Part shown: positions 1 to 8,747 of the stretch, in pieces
Numbering within the stretch: the first letter of the stretch is position 1
How the letters are laid out: every line of letters begins with the position of its first letter
NCBI GenBank assembly: GCA_020636225.1
Contig: JACJYI010000005.1
Span: 186,001-250,000, forward strand
Direction: 5' to 3'
DNA: 64,000 nt
From: Lewinellaceae bacterium
Lineage (GTDB): Bacteria > Bacteroidota > Bacteroidia > Chitinophagales > Saprospiraceae
Program-made: the position numbers and the translations under genes
Notes under the pieces: generated by a model
Told to the model about the DNA's origin: nothing
The model's database searches: none
Seen by the model: the letters and a program-made list of their open reading frames with translations, nothing else

Positions 1-2
1 TC

Positions 3-3000
3 CGGGAGGGGTATGCCATCCGATATGGGGCCGTATCCAGTCAGGCGTCCGGGGAGATCGTCCTGGGCATCGTGATGATGCTCAAGGGCGAGAATGCCGG
101 CCATGTCATCCAACGGGTGAAGGACCGGCTGGAACAGATCAAGCCATCCCTGCCGGAAGGGATCACGGTGACCCCGTTCCTGGATCGCGAGGACCTGGTC
201 GACCGGACGATCGTGACGGTGCGCAACAACTTGCTGGAGGGAGCCCTCATCGTGATCCTGGTGCTGGTCCTGCTGGTCGGCAATTTCCGGGCCGGACTGG
301 TGATCGCTTCCGTCATTCCCCTGGCCATGCTCTTTGCCCTGGGGCTGATGTTGCAAACCGGGGTCACGGCCAACCTGATGTCCCTCGGCGCCATCGATTT
401 CGGCCTGATCGTGGATGGAGCGGTCATCCTGATCGAGGCCACCCTGTTCTACCTGTTCATCCACCATCGCCGGAGTGGCAAGGAGGTGACCATTTCCCAG
501 GTGGAGATGGACGAGAGTATCTACCTGGCCTCTTCCAAAGTCGCCCGTTCCTCCGTATTCGGTGTCCTGATCATTCTCATCGTCTATCTGCCCATCCTGG
601 CCCTGACGGGGATCGAGGGAAAGATGTTCCGCCCCATGGCCCTGACAGTGTCCTATGCCCTTCTCGGAGCACTGATCCTGTCCCTGACCTATGTGCCGGT
701 CATCGCCTCCCTGGTATTGAGCAAGAAGATCAAGGGTGAGAATGCCCTGTCGGAAAAGTTGGTGCATGGCATGCAGCGAACGTTCACACCGTTCTTCGAC
801 CTGGCCCTGGCAAGACCCCGGGTGACGGTGGCGATCGCCCTGCTGATGCTGGGAGGGGCGGTCGCCCTCTTTTCGACCATGGGTGGAGAATTCATTCCCA
901 CCCTCGACGAAGGGGATATCATGATGCACGGCTTTTGCAAGCCGGGTACGTCCCTGACCCAGACCATCGAGAGCCATCACCTGGCTCAGAAGGTGATCCT
1001 GGACCAATTCCCCGATGAGGTCGACCAGGTCATTTCCAAGATCGGTTCTGCGGAGATTCCCACCGATCCCATGGCTCCGGAAACCGCGGACAATATCATC
1101 CTGCTCAAGCCCAAGGAGGAGTGGACCCGGACTCAGGACAAGGAAGAACTTGTGGAGATGATCCATCAGGCCGTGCTGACGGTACCTGGGATGGCCTTCG
1201 AGTTCACCCAGCCGATCAAGATGCGATTTGACGAGATGATGACCGGTGTGCGCAGTGATATTGCTGTCAAGCTGTTCGGAGACAATCTGGATACCCTGGC
1301 CCTGTATGGCGACCGGCTGGCGCGTGTGATGGGGAATGTGGACGGAGCGCGGGATATCAAGGTGGAACAGGTGCTTGGGTTGCCGCAGTTGAGGGTGCGG
1401 TTCAGGTATGACCAGCTGGCCCGGTACGGGATCCAGGTGCGGGACGCCAATCAGGCTGTCCGGATCGCCCTGGCCGGCGAGGTGGCGGGCCAGATCTATG
1501 AGGACGAAAGGCGATTTGACCTGGTCGTGCGCATGCGGGCACAGGAGCGGCAGGATGCGGAACGGATCGGATTGATCCCCGTGCGAACAAGCAGTGGCAA
1601 CCTGATCCCCCTGGGTGAGATCGCGGAGATCCGGGAGGTGAACGGTGCTGCCCAGATCTCCAGGGAAGAGGGCCGGCGTCGGTTGGTCATCAGTGCCAAT
1701 GTCCGGGGACGGGATGTGGAGAGTGTCATCCAGGACATGGAAAATCGGATCGGCGAGGAGATCCATCTGCCCAGCGGATATCTGATCACCTTCGGCGGGC
1801 AATTTGAGAACCTGGTGGCTGCCAAGCAACGGTTGAGCGTGGCGGTACCCCTGGCCCTGATCCTCATCGGTATCCTGCTGTATGTGACCTTCAACAGCCT
1901 GCTGGAAAGTGCCCTGATCTTTTCGGCCATTCCCTTGGCTTCCATCGGCGGGGTCATCGCCTTGTGGATGAGGGACATGCCGTTTTCCATTTCCGCAGGG
2001 ATCGGATTCATCGCCCTCTTCGGAGTAGCGGTGTTGAACGGGATCGTGCTGATCAATTACCTCAATCAACTGGAGCATGAAGGAATGACCGATGTGCTGG
2101 AACGGGTGAGGAAAGGCACCCTGTTGCGGTTCAGGCCGGTGCTGATGACCGCGGCGGTCGCCTCCTTCGGCTTCATCCCCATGGCCTTCTCACACGGGGC
2201 CGGAGCAGAGGTTCAGCAACCCCTGGCCACTGTGGTCATCGGAGGCCTGGTATCCTCCACCTTGCTGACCTTGCTGGTCCTGCCGGCCCTGTACCTGCTC
2301 TTCAAGCAACGGCAGGAGCGGCGTTTCCGGGGAGTGGCCACCATCACCATGTTGCTGATCGCCGGGTCATTGTCTGCTCAGGTAGAGCCAATCTCCGAGG
2401 AGCAGGCCGTCCTTCGGGTTGTCCAGGTCCATCCGGGGATTCAAGCCCAGGCGGCCCGCGTCCGGCAAGGCGAGGCTATTCAGGATCATCCGGTGCCCTG
2501 GGATCCCGTACAGGTCATGCACGGGGTCAGCGCCGATCCGGAACTAGGGTTGTTCGGCACCAGTACCCTGGGGGCACAGATCTCCTTTCCCCAAACAGGC
2601 CGGATCCGCGCCAGCCGCGCCTATCAGCGGACCCTGACCCAGGCCCAGCGCCTCCTGTTGCAGCAGGAGGAGGCATCCCGTGTCTATGCTGCGCGCCTCC
2701 TGTTCCTGGACCTGTCGCGCAATGCGGAACGGCAACTGAAGTATCGGGAGTTGGACAGCTTGTACCGGGAGCTGGTTCGCATCGAGGTATTGCGGGAGAA
2801 CAGTGGGGAAGGCACTCCGTTGGTCCGGCACCTGGCCGAAGGGCGGTCCATGCAGACTGAACTGGAACTCCACGCCCTGGAGCACGAGGCCAACCATCTG
2901 AGCCAGCAACTGGCCTGGATGATCGGTGCATCGGGAGAGGTCACACCGCTGGTGGAGACCCTCTTTCGCGACACGTCCCTGGTTCATCCGGACGTACAGG

Positions 3001-3515
3001 CTGATACCACACTGGTGGCCAGATATTACCAGATGGAAATAGCCGCTTCGAAAGCCAATGCGGCCATGGAAGCCACCAGGATGAACCCCAGTCTGAGCAC
3101 CGGGCTGTTCGCACAGTGGCTGGGAGATGGCCAGGTCTTTCCGGGCTGGAATGTCACGCTTTCCGTACCGCTCTTTCGAAAGGCCTACCAGGCAGGGGTA
3201 TCCCATGCCCGCATTGGCACCGAAGTAGCTGAGGCTGCCTATCAGCAGCAATTATTGACCTTGCATCAGACCTCGGCCGAGATCCACCATGATCTGGAAG
3301 TATTCGACCACGAACTGGATTATTATCGCCACCACGGCCTGATGGAGGCAAGCGAGATCTTGCGGGTCACCCGGTTGTCCCTGGCCTCCGGAGAGATCGA
3401 TTTCATGACCGGCCTCCGGGCCATTGAGCAAGCCATGGATATGCGGATGGCCCATATCGAAGCAGCCTACGGCTTTCGCAGAAACCTTCTTCATTATCAG
3501 TTGATCACCCAATAA
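3..3515 (+). CDS. cusA: CusA/CzcA-type heavy-metal RND efflux pump fused to a TolC-like channel (5' partial)
   Basis: Proton-driven inner-membrane pump that exports metal ions such as Cu/Ag or Co/Zn/Cd. The frame is open from the window edge, so the N-terminal part lies outside. The fourth membrane helix carries the heavy-metal signature DFGLIVDGAVILIE (about 396-440), with the two Asp and one Glu expected for proton relay. Paired hydrophobic blocks near 240-440, 530-720 and 1840-2310 are RND membrane regions, separated by periplasmic porter sequence. After the last RND helix and LLFKQRQERR (about 2300-2330) there is another hydrophobic stretch ending SLSAQ. About 375 residues of helical TolC/OEP-like sequence follow. 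No stop separates the halves, so pump and outer-membrane channel are one chain, a layout known from Bacteroidota. The adaptor gene follows after 11 nt. The substrate metal cannot be told from sequence. Confidence 0.93.
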   Translation, partial: REGYAIRYGAVSSQASGEIVLGIVMMLKGENAGHVIQRVKDRLEQIKPSLPEGITVTPFLDREDLVDRTIVTVRNNLLEGALIVILVLVLLVGNFRAGLVIASVIPLAMLFALGLMLQTGVTANLMSLGAIDFGLIVDGAVILIEATLFYLFIHHRRSGKEVTISQVEMDESIYLASSKVARSSVFGVLIILIVYLPILALTGIEGKMFRPMALTVSYALLGALILSLTYVPVIASLVLSKKIKGENALSEKLVHGMQRTFTPFFDLALARPRVTVAIALLMLGGAVALFSTMGGEFIPTLDEGDIMMHGFCKPGTSLTQTIESHHLAQKVILDQFPDEVDQVISKIGSAEIPTDPMAPETADNIILLKPKEEWTRTQDKEELVEMIHQAVLTVPGMAFEFTQPIKMRFDEMMTGVRSDIAVKLFGDNLDTLALYGDRLARVMGNVDGARDIKVEQVLGLPQLRVRFRYDQLARYGIQVRDANQAVRIALAGEVAGQIYEDERRFDLVVRMRAQERQDAERIGLIPVRTSSGNLIPLGEIAEIREVNGAAQISREEGRRRLVISANVRGRDVESVIQDMENRIGEEIHLPSGYLITFGGQFENLVAAKQRLSVAVPLALILIGILLYVTFNSLLESALIFSAIPLASIGGVIALWMRDMPFSISAGIGFIALFGVAVLNGIVLINYLNQLEHEGMTDVLERVRKGTLLRFRPVLMTAAVASFGFIPMAFSHGAGAEVQQPLATVVIGGLVSSTLLTLLVLPALYLLFKQRQERRFRGVATITMLLIAGSLSAQVEPISEEQAVLRVVQVHPGIQAQAARVRQGEAIQDHPVPWDPVQVMHGVSADPELGLFGTSTLGAQISFPQTGRIRASRAYQRTLTQAQRLLLQQEEASRVYAARLLFLDLSRNAERQLKYRELDSLYRELVRIEVLRENSGEGTPLVRHLAEGRSMQTELELHALEHEANHLSQQLAWMIGASGEVTPLVETLFRDTSLVHPDVQADTTLVARYYQMEIAASKANAAMEATRMNPSLSTGLFAQWLGDGQVFPGWNVTLSVPLFRKAYQAGVSHARIGTEVAEAAYQQQLLTLHQTSAEIHHDLEVFDHELDYYRHHGLMEASEILRVTRLSLASGEIDFMTGLRAIEQAMDMRMAHIEAAYGFRRNLLHYQLITQ

Positions 3516-3526
3516 TTCAAACGACC

Positions 3527-4723
3527 ATGATATTCAAGCATATATTGTTTATTGCCTTCCTCCTGCTGGCCGTTGTGGCCTGTCAGCAGGATGCAGAAAA
3601 GCAGATCCTGGACGAGTCGTCTACAGGAAAGCAGGAGCCGGCTGACCATCCGGACGGATTGATCCTGATCGATCGCGCCCAGGTCGAGGTGGCCGGTATT
3701 CAATGGGGGGCGATCAACACGGTAGCCGCTCCGGATGGGCAGCAGCTGTTTGGCGAATGGGTCCTGCATCCGGAATATACCGCCCAGGTCCATAGCATTG
3801 CAGCCGGTCGGGTGGTTCGGATCCACTATGCGACCAACCAATCGGTCGGCAAGGGAGCCGTATTGATCGATGTGGAGAGTCCGGAGTTGATCGATCTGCA
3901 GCGGGAATACCTGGAAAAGAAGGCGAGGTCTGTATATCTCGAGCAGGAATTGACGCGCATGAAGACCCTGGAGGAAGGTGGGGCCACCGCCCTGAAGAAC
4001 CTCCAGGCTGCCGAGTCGGCGGTTCGGGATATACGGGCATCCCTGTCGGGGTTGAAGGCAGACCTGGCCCTGTATGGCATTGATGGTGAACGATTGACGC
4101 CGGAGTCATTGACGGGCCGCTATCCGATCCGGGCGCCGCAAGCGGGGCGGATCACCCACTCCGCGGTTGCTGTGGGTCAATGGCTGGAGCCTGGGACACC
4201 GATCTGTGATATCCGGGACCTGCAGCATATTCACGGCGATCTGTTTGCCTACCCGGCACAGATGCCATCGTTGAAGGTCGGCAATCGGCTGGCCGTGGAG
4301 AATGGGTCGCCTGGAGGGCGCCCCCTGTATGTCAAGGTCGTCAGCCTGGACAAGTCACTGGACCCGGAGAAAAAGGCACTTCGCATTCACACCCGGGTGG
4401 AAGGCCCCCTTCCTGAGGATGTGGTAGAGGGTGGCTATCTCTCGGCCAGGCTATCCTGGACGGATGAACCGGCCGGATTGATCCTGCCAGCTGCTTCCGT
4501 ACGGAAGGAGGGTGGGACATCGTTTGTCCTGGTCCTGGATGAATCACACAGCACGCCGGAGGCGGTTGCTTTCAGGAAGGTGGATGTGGACGTGATCCGG
4601 GAGGACAATCAGCGGGTGGTGGTCCGGGAAGGCGTGATCCGGGGGGATGAGATCATCGTCCTGGAAGGAGCCTATTATGTTCATGCCCAGAGCCAGGTGG
4701 CAGAATTCGGGGAAGAGGAGTGA
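3527..4723 (+). CDS. cusB: RND efflux periplasmic adaptor lipoprotein (CusB/CzcB family)
   Basis: Membrane-fusion protein of 398 residues that should link the RND pump to its channel in the periplasm. The N-terminus is a lipoprotein signal, with hydrophobic IAFLLLAVVAC followed by QQ, so Cys19 is the likely lipidated residue. A lipoyl/barrel-sandwich half (around residues 85-115, with VHSIAAGRV) is followed by a helical hairpin (about 120-165). The second lipoyl half (APQAGRI) and beta-barrel and membrane-proximal domains follow. No His/Met-rich metal-binding extension is visible. The ATG is 11 nt after the pump stop, so the two are cotranscribed and presumably cotranslated. It is the last gene of the metal efflux operon before the tRNA-Gly terminator repeats. 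Confidence 0.92.
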   Translation: MIFKHILFIAFLLLAVVACQQDAEKQILDESSTGKQEPADHPDGLILIDRAQVEVAGIQWGAINTVAAPDGQQLFGEWVLHPEYTAQVHSIAAGRVVRIHYATNQSVGKGAVLIDVESPELIDLQREYLEKKARSVYLEQELTRMKTLEEGGATALKNLQAAESAVRDIRASLSGLKADLALYGIDGERLTPESLTGRYPIRAPQAGRITHSAVAVGQWLEPGTPICDIRDLQHIHGDLFAYPAQMPSLKVGNRLAVENGSPGGRPLYVKVVSLDKSLDPEKKALRIHTRVEGPLPEDVVEGGYLSARLSWTDEPAGLILPAASVRKEGGTSFVLVLDESHSTPEAVAFRKVDVDVIREDNQRVVVREGVIRGDEIIVLEGAYYVHAQSQVAEFGEEE

Positions 4724-4750
4724 GCAGGATGACGGATCACCTTAGCATAA

Positions 4751-5080
4751 AGAAAGCCCCGGTGAGTACCGGGGCATTGGAGCGAGAAAACCTCCTGCGG
4801 CGGTCAGGCGGGATTCGCATAGGTGAGGGAAGGGTGCAGGAGTTGGAGCAGGTGCCAGGAGGCAAAAAGAAGATGGACATTGCCAGGACAGGCTTTATAG
4901 AAAATGCCCCGGCAAGGACCGGGGCTTTGGAGCGAGAAAACCTCCTTCGGCGGTCAGGCGGGATTCGTATCGGTGAGGGAAGGGTGCAGGAGTTGGAGCA
5001 GGTGCCAGGAGGCAATAAGAAGATGGACGTTGCCAGGACAGGCTTTATAGAAAAAGCCCCGGCAAGGACCGGGGCTTTGG
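4751..5080. repeat. 150-bp-spaced tandem units containing tRNA-Gly 3' end and terminator
   Basis: The string AGCGAGAAA, which is the 3' end of the adjacent tRNA-Gly read on the plus strand, begins at 4781, 4931 and 5081, exactly 150 bp apart. Each is preceded by TGG (the encoded CCA) and a GCCCCGG/CCGGGGC hairpin. The two full units 4781-4930 and 4931-5080 differ at only about seven positions. Only the copy at 5081 continues into a real tRNA. The other two continue into unrelated sequence in which a short CGAATCCCG match to the tRNA T-arm is seen on the minus strand. They look like remnants of tandem duplication of the tRNA tail plus terminator. Confidence 0.85.
5051..5078 (-). terminator. 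Rho-independent terminator of tRNA-Gly
   Basis: Read on the minus strand, the CCA end of the tRNA runs directly into AAAGCCCCGG - TCCTTG - CCGGGGCTTTTTC, a GC-rich hairpin followed by a T run. Two further copies of the hairpin lie 150 and 300 bp downstream (4901-4928 and 4751-4778) in the tandem repeat units. Confidence 0.75.
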
Positions 5081-5153
5081 AGCGAGAAACGGGATTCGAA
5101 CCCGCGACCCTCAGCTTGGGAAGCTGATGCTCTACCAACTGAGCTATTCTCGC
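5078..5153 (-). tRNA. tRNA-Gly (anticodon CCC)
   Basis: On the minus strand a full cloverleaf can be folded. The acceptor is GCGAGAA/TTCTCGC, with a D-arm GCTC..GAGC and an anticodon stem TCAGC/GCTGA around loop TTCCCAA. The T-arm is GCGGG/CCCGT with TTCGAAT. The anticodon in the loop is CCC, reading GGG glycine codons. The discriminator is T and CCA is encoded (5078-5080). A terminator follows immediately. Confidence 0.95.
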
Positions 5154-5220
5154 AGAAAGAGCGGGTCAAAGTTCGTGAATCCTGAGCATTCCTGTACCTG
5201 TTCCAGGAAGGAGAACAGGA

Positions 5221-6018
5221 TTATTCCGGCAGATTCTGCCGTAGGGTCCGTCGGGCCATCCAGATGCTCCAGGATTCGGGTAGCAGCCGGATGAACGGTT
5301 GCAGGAACGACAGCAATCGAGAGGGGATCACTTGTGGGGATTTTTGCTGGTAACCTTTCCATACTGCTGCGGCAACGGATGCGACATCACTGGCCAGCCA
5401 GCCGGAAAAGAGTGCCGAGCGTTCCATGCCGGCCACACGCTGGAAGGCCGTGGGGATGGCCGGAGGGCAAACAGTGGTCACCCGGACAGCCGACCCCTGG
5501 TCCTTCAACTCGTGATACAGTGCCAGTCCAAAACTGCGAACAAAAGCCTTGGTGGCACCATAAGTGGCCATATAGGGATTCGGTTGAAATGCAGCGATGG
5601 AGGCGATGAACAGGATATGTCCCGCCTGTCGCTCTTGCATGGGTGTCAGGTAGAGACGGGTCAGCTTGTAGAGGGCAAGAATGTTCAGTTCGATCATCTT
5701 CACCTCCTTCTCCGGATCCAGGGTGTGCAGGCGGCCCCAGGTGCCGACACCGGCATTGTTGACCAGGACATCTACGTCCAGGTGACGGGATTGGGTGAAT
5801 GCATACACCTCATCGGGTCCTTTCGGTCGGGTCAGGTCCGTCGGACAGAGATGAAGGTCGATCCCGGGGTAGGATGCCCGGAAGGAACGTTCGGCGTCCT
5901 CAAGTTCCTGGCCGGGCAGGGCAGCCAGGATGAGGCGATGACCCGCTTTGGCAGCATGATGGGCCAGGGCCAGTCCGATCCCGCTGGATCCTCCGGTGAT
6001 CAGGAAGGTTTCAGGCAT
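5221..6018 (-). CDS. SDR-family NAD(P)-dependent oxidoreductase
   Basis: Short-chain dehydrogenase/reductase of 265 residues with a Rossmann fold. The cofactor site TGGSSGIG is at residues 8-15. NNAG lies near residue 88. The catalytic Ser is in IASIAAF and the Tyr/Lys pair in YGATK, all in classical SDR spacing. The frame runs further upstream, but homology starts at the ATG at 6018, which overlaps the stop of the upstream flavin monooxygenase by 8 nt and suggests coupled translation. The C-terminal part resembles the DltE/YqjQ-like classical SDR branch. The substrate is unknown. It is the last gene of a minus-strand run of hydrolase, monooxygenase and SDR, which together could act on one lipid-like or ketone substrate; that is inference. 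Confidence 0.88.
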   Translation of the reverse strand: MPETFLITGGSSGIGLALAHHAAKAGHRLILAALPGQELEDAERSFRASYPGIDLHLCPTDLTRPKGPDEVYAFTQSRHLDVDVLVNNAGVGTWGRLHTLDPEKEVKMIELNILALYKLTRLYLTPMQERQAGHILFIASIAAFQPNPYMATYGATKAFVRSFGLALYHELKDQGSAVRVTTVCPPAIPTAFQRVAGMERSALFSGWLASDVASVAAAVWKGYQQKSPQVIPSRLLSFLQPFIRLLPESWSIWMARRTLRQNLPE

Positions 6019-7339
6019 GTTGTCCGGATGTGGTGATGACAGTCGGGTTCCATTCCGGGGCCGATTTGGGGATCTCCTGTTCCACCTGGCGGGCGAATCG
6101 GTCAAAATGTACTTCGACCACATGTCGTTTCTGGGCCAGGAAATCGCGGGCGATCCGGTCAGCTTCGCGCTCGGCGCGCTCGGCCAGGTCAGCCGGCCGT
6201 TTCCATCGACCGGCAATATAGTTGGCGGCCAGCTTGGCCTGCCGGTCACTGAGTGGCCAGATCGCCCCCTGGGGCTGCACCAGTCCGATGAAGATCAGGC
6301 TGGGATGGACCGGGTGGAACATGCGCAGATACAGTGGTATCCGGTCGGCCTCCCGATAGTCCAGGAATCCCGGATCAAAGAAAGGTGTGGCGATCTGGTA
6401 ACCGGTGGCTGCGACAATGGTGTCATAGGCTTCCTGCCGGCCATCCATGAAATGCACGGTCTGCCCCTCGATGCGGGCAATGCCCCGACGCGGGTGGACC
6501 TTGCCATGCCGGATCTTGTACAGCAGTTCCGAGTTGACGGTCGGATGGGCCTCGATGACATCATGCTTCGGGGATTCCAGTCCATAGTCCTCATATCGCC
6601 CGATCTGGAATCGCAGGGAAAGTTTGCGCAGGGGGCGGATCAGGAATTCAGGCACCCATTGCAATCCGCGATTGAAGGCATCGGTGGGTTTGCCCAGGAA
6701 GAACTTGGGGACGATGTACTGGGGCGTGCGAATGCTGATCCCGACGAATGCAGCAACCCGACTGATCTCTACAGCACAGTCACATCCTGAGTTGCCGGCA
6801 CCGACCACGAGTACACGCTGGTCTCGGAAGGGTTTGTTGTTCTTGTACGAATGGGCGTGCAGGTATGTCCCGGTAAAATCGTCTTTCCATTCCGGATGGC
6901 GGGGCACATGGTGATGGCCATTGGCGACCAGGAGGTAATCAGCCTCCTCCGTGTTGTGGTCGGCCAGATGGATCCGCCATCGATCCGCAGGGATGGGTTC
7001 GATGTTCTGGACAGGGGTGTTGAATCGGATGTAGGGGAGGAGGCCAAAATGCTCAGCATAGGATTGGAAATAAGCCCTGACCTGATCGTGCGATGGGTAA
7101 TCCGGATAACTTTCCGGCAAGGGAAAATCCAGGAACTGGGACAGGGATTTGGAGCTGATGATATGCGTCGTCTCGCAGACGCTGGAATGGGAGGGCTCTT
7201 CAGAATAGATCCAGTTGCCGCCCACCCGGTCATTCTGGTCAAAGCAAATGATATTGGTCAGGCCGGCCTGCAGGAGATTCTTGATGCTGGTAATGCCCGA
7301 GCATCCGGCACCGATCACGACGATTCTTGGTTGATTCAT
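6011..7339 (-). CDS. Flavin-containing monooxygenase (FMO/Baeyer-Villiger type)
   Basis: FAD- and NADPH-dependent monooxygenase of 442 residues. The N-terminal FAD-binding Rossmann motif is VIGAGCSGI. The family fingerprint FTGTYLHAHSY lies around residue 155, and the second dinucleotide site VVGAGNSGCD follows about 20 residues later. The ATGYQ motif lies before the C-terminal third. Length is normal for bacterial FMOs. The ATG at 7339 directly precedes the FAD motif. It sits 12 nt after an alpha/beta hydrolase and overlaps an SDR gene. A monooxygenase, hydrolase and alcohol dehydrogenase set is what one would expect for stepwise ketone to ester to alcohol/acid conversion, but this is only suggested by neighbourhood. 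Confidence 0.9.
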   Translation of the reverse strand: MNQPRIVVIGAGCSGITSIKNLLQAGLTNIICFDQNDRVGGNWIYSEEPSHSSVCETTHIISSKSLSQFLDFPLPESYPDYPSHDQVRAYFQSYAEHFGLLPYIRFNTPVQNIEPIPADRWRIHLADHNTEEADYLLVANGHHHVPRHPEWKDDFTGTYLHAHSYKNNKPFRDQRVLVVGAGNSGCDCAVEISRVAAFVGISIRTPQYIVPKFFLGKPTDAFNRGLQWVPEFLIRPLRKLSLRFQIGRYEDYGLESPKHDVIEAHPTVNSELLYKIRHGKVHPRRGIARIEGQTVHFMDGRQEAYDTIVAATGYQIATPFFDPGFLDYREADRIPLYLRMFHPVHPSLIFIGLVQPQGAIWPLSDRQAKLAANYIAGRWKRPADLAERAEREADRIARDFLAQKRHVVEVHFDRFARQVEQEIPKSAPEWNPTVITTSGQHA

Positions 7340-7351
7340 TGCAGTATTTCA

Positions 7352-8149
7352 TTATTCCGAGAAGTGGGCCGACAGCCAGGTGTTGACCCGATCCGCTACT
7401 TGTGGCCAGCAGGGGTCGAGCATCAGGTTGTGGGGAGCCTCTCGGATGTCCACCATCTCGGCGCTAAGATAATGGGCTGTATCGAGCCAATCGGCCATGG
7501 AGATCAGGCGGTCCTGTCCGGCGGCCACGAGAAGGGTGGGTATGCGTGGTGTGTCAGACAGTCGGACCCGGGGCCAAAGCATGCCCATGAACGCCAGGAA
7601 CGATTCAGGGCCCATCTTCGCCCGATAGCGATCCAATTCCTCCGGTTCCATTTGGTCACTGTACATGGCCCACCTGACCTGCGCTGCGGATCGGAAGGCT
7701 TTTCGCATATCCAGGGTCAACAGGGCGTGCAGGAAATGAAGGGGATCGTGACGAAGGATGCGCCAGGCGGATGGCCCGATGCCTCGTCTGGGCAATGGTG
7801 CCAGCAATATGGCCCCTTTCGGCTGGAGGCGTTCCATGACCTTTTGGATGAGGAGTCCACCCATGGAGTGCCCCACCAGGATCGGGGAGTCAGGTATGAG
7901 CTGGATGGCATCGACAATGGCATCCACATAATCGGTGAATGTGATCCGATTGATCCCATGGCCGGACAGATCTCCGTGACCAGGCAGGTCGATGGCATAG
8001 CAATCATGACCGGCTTTGGTGAAATAGGGAATCCACCACGGCTCCCAGCACCAGGCACCGTGCAGGACGCCGTGGACCAGGAACAGGGGTGGCTTGCTTT
8101 CAAGAGCGGCAGGTGCAAAGATCAGGTTGTCGCGAAGTCGCCGGGGCAT
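7352..8149 (-). CDS. Alpha/beta-fold hydrolase
   Basis: Cytoplasmic-looking alpha/beta hydrolase of 265 residues. The oxyanion region is LVHGVLHGAW near residue 24. The nucleophile elbow is GHSMGG near residue 93. A C-terminal Asp (AAGQDRL) and His (APHNLML) complete the triad. No signal peptide is present. It may hydrolyse an ester or lactone made by the downstream monooxygenase. Upstream of the ATG at 8149 the minus strand has TATTTTG followed by four bases, one base short of the TAnnTTTG box, so a weak internal promoter is possible. There is a 26-nt gap to the upstream small gene. Confidence 0.87.
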   Translation of the reverse strand: MPRRLRDNLIFAPAALESKPPLFLVHGVLHGAWCWEPWWIPYFTKAGHDCYAIDLPGHGDLSGHGINRITFTDYVDAIVDAIQLIPDSPILVGHSMGGLLIQKVMERLQPKGAILLAPLPRRGIGPSAWRILRHDPLHFLHALLTLDMRKAFRSAAQVRWAMYSDQMEPEELDRYRAKMGPESFLAFMGMLWPRVRLSDTPRIPTLLVAAGQDRLISMADWLDTAHYLSAEMVDIREAPHNLMLDPCWPQVADRVNTWLSAHFSE

Positions 8150-8175
8150 TCGCCAAAATAAGGGAGAACAGGGAA

Positions 8176-8508
8176 TTATTTCTGTTCCTTCCTGGTCGGC
8201 GGCAGGATCGGACGAAGGGGCATGGTGTCCTCCTCGAGCAATACGGGATCCAGCTCAGGCCGTTCGGGTCGGGGTGGTGGTATCAGGCTGTCCTCACTGG
8301 TGGTGGGTGCCTGGGCCAAGAGCAGGGAGTCGACAAAGTGGGAGGCTTGCTCGACAGCCTCGATCCGGCACTGGGTCATGAATGCCTCCCTACGCAGGCG
8401 GATGGCTTCCTGCACAGCTTCCTCCACCTTGGGGTCCAATTCGTCTGCATCTGGCTGTGGTGCAGCCAGCAGGAAGATGAACAGGAGGATGACATGGATC
8501 GGATTCAT
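8176..8508 (-). CDS. Small exported protein of unknown function
   Basis: A 110-residue protein I do not recognise. Residues 1-18 form a signal peptide (MNPIHVILLFIFLLAA). The mature part begins with a charged helix (about 25-70) and ends in a proline- and acid-rich tail with PPPRPERPELDP and PLRPILPP. The ATG overlaps the stop of the upstream small lipoprotein gene by 4 nt (ATGA), so translation is likely coupled. Position directly after lptB and the lipoprotein hints at an envelope role, without direct evidence. Confidence 0.62.
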   Translation of the reverse strand: MNPIHVILLFIFLLAAPQPDADELDPKVEEAVQEAIRLRREAFMTQCRIEAVEQASHFVDSLLLAQAPTTSEDSLIPPPRPERPELDPVLLEEDTMPLRPILPPTRKEQK

Positions 8509-8747
8509 TGGTGGAGTTTGCGGTTCATATCCCGGATCCGGGCGTTGAGGAGGGAGTCGATCAGTGCGGGTTGCAGGCTATCGCGAAGCAGGGTGCATTC
8601 TTCTTCCCATCGGGGGAGTTGTTCCTGGTATCGTTGTTCGGTCAATTCGGCAACCTGACGTTTCTGGGTTGAGTTCAGAAACTGGTTTTCCGGGCTGCAA
8701 GCGGCCAGAACAAGGATGCCGATCCATATCCCCCGACGCATGGTCAC
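8505..8747 (-). CDS. Small lipoprotein downstream of lptB
   Basis: An 80-residue protein with a lipoprotein signal (IWIGILVLAAC, then SPEN), so Cys16 is the likely anchor. The rest is a single charged helix rich in Glu, Gln and Arg with regular Leu spacing, plausibly a coiled coil. The start overlaps the lptB stop as ATGA and its own stop overlaps the next ATG the same way. No known family is recognised. The tight coupling to lptB suggests it is made together with the LPS transport ATPase. Confidence 0.62.
   Translation of the reverse strand: MTMRRGIWIGILVLAACSPENQFLNSTQKRQVAELTEQRYQEQLPRWEEECTLLRDSLQPALIDSLLNARIRDMNRKLHQ

Noticed and set aside
4751..5080. CRISPR-like array
   Set aside because: Whole 150-bp units repeat, with no short repeat/unique spacer alternation, and no cas genes are present. 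No CRISPR array was seen anywhere in the window.
4720..5127. A 135-residue plus-strand frame with repeated 50-residue units
   Set aside because: It is the 150-bp repeats and the antisense of tRNA-Gly read as protein; the repeat length is a multiple of three by chance.
6851..8161. A 436-residue plus-strand frame
   Set aside because: Antisense to the monooxygenase and hydrolase genes, both of which carry complete catalytic motifs.
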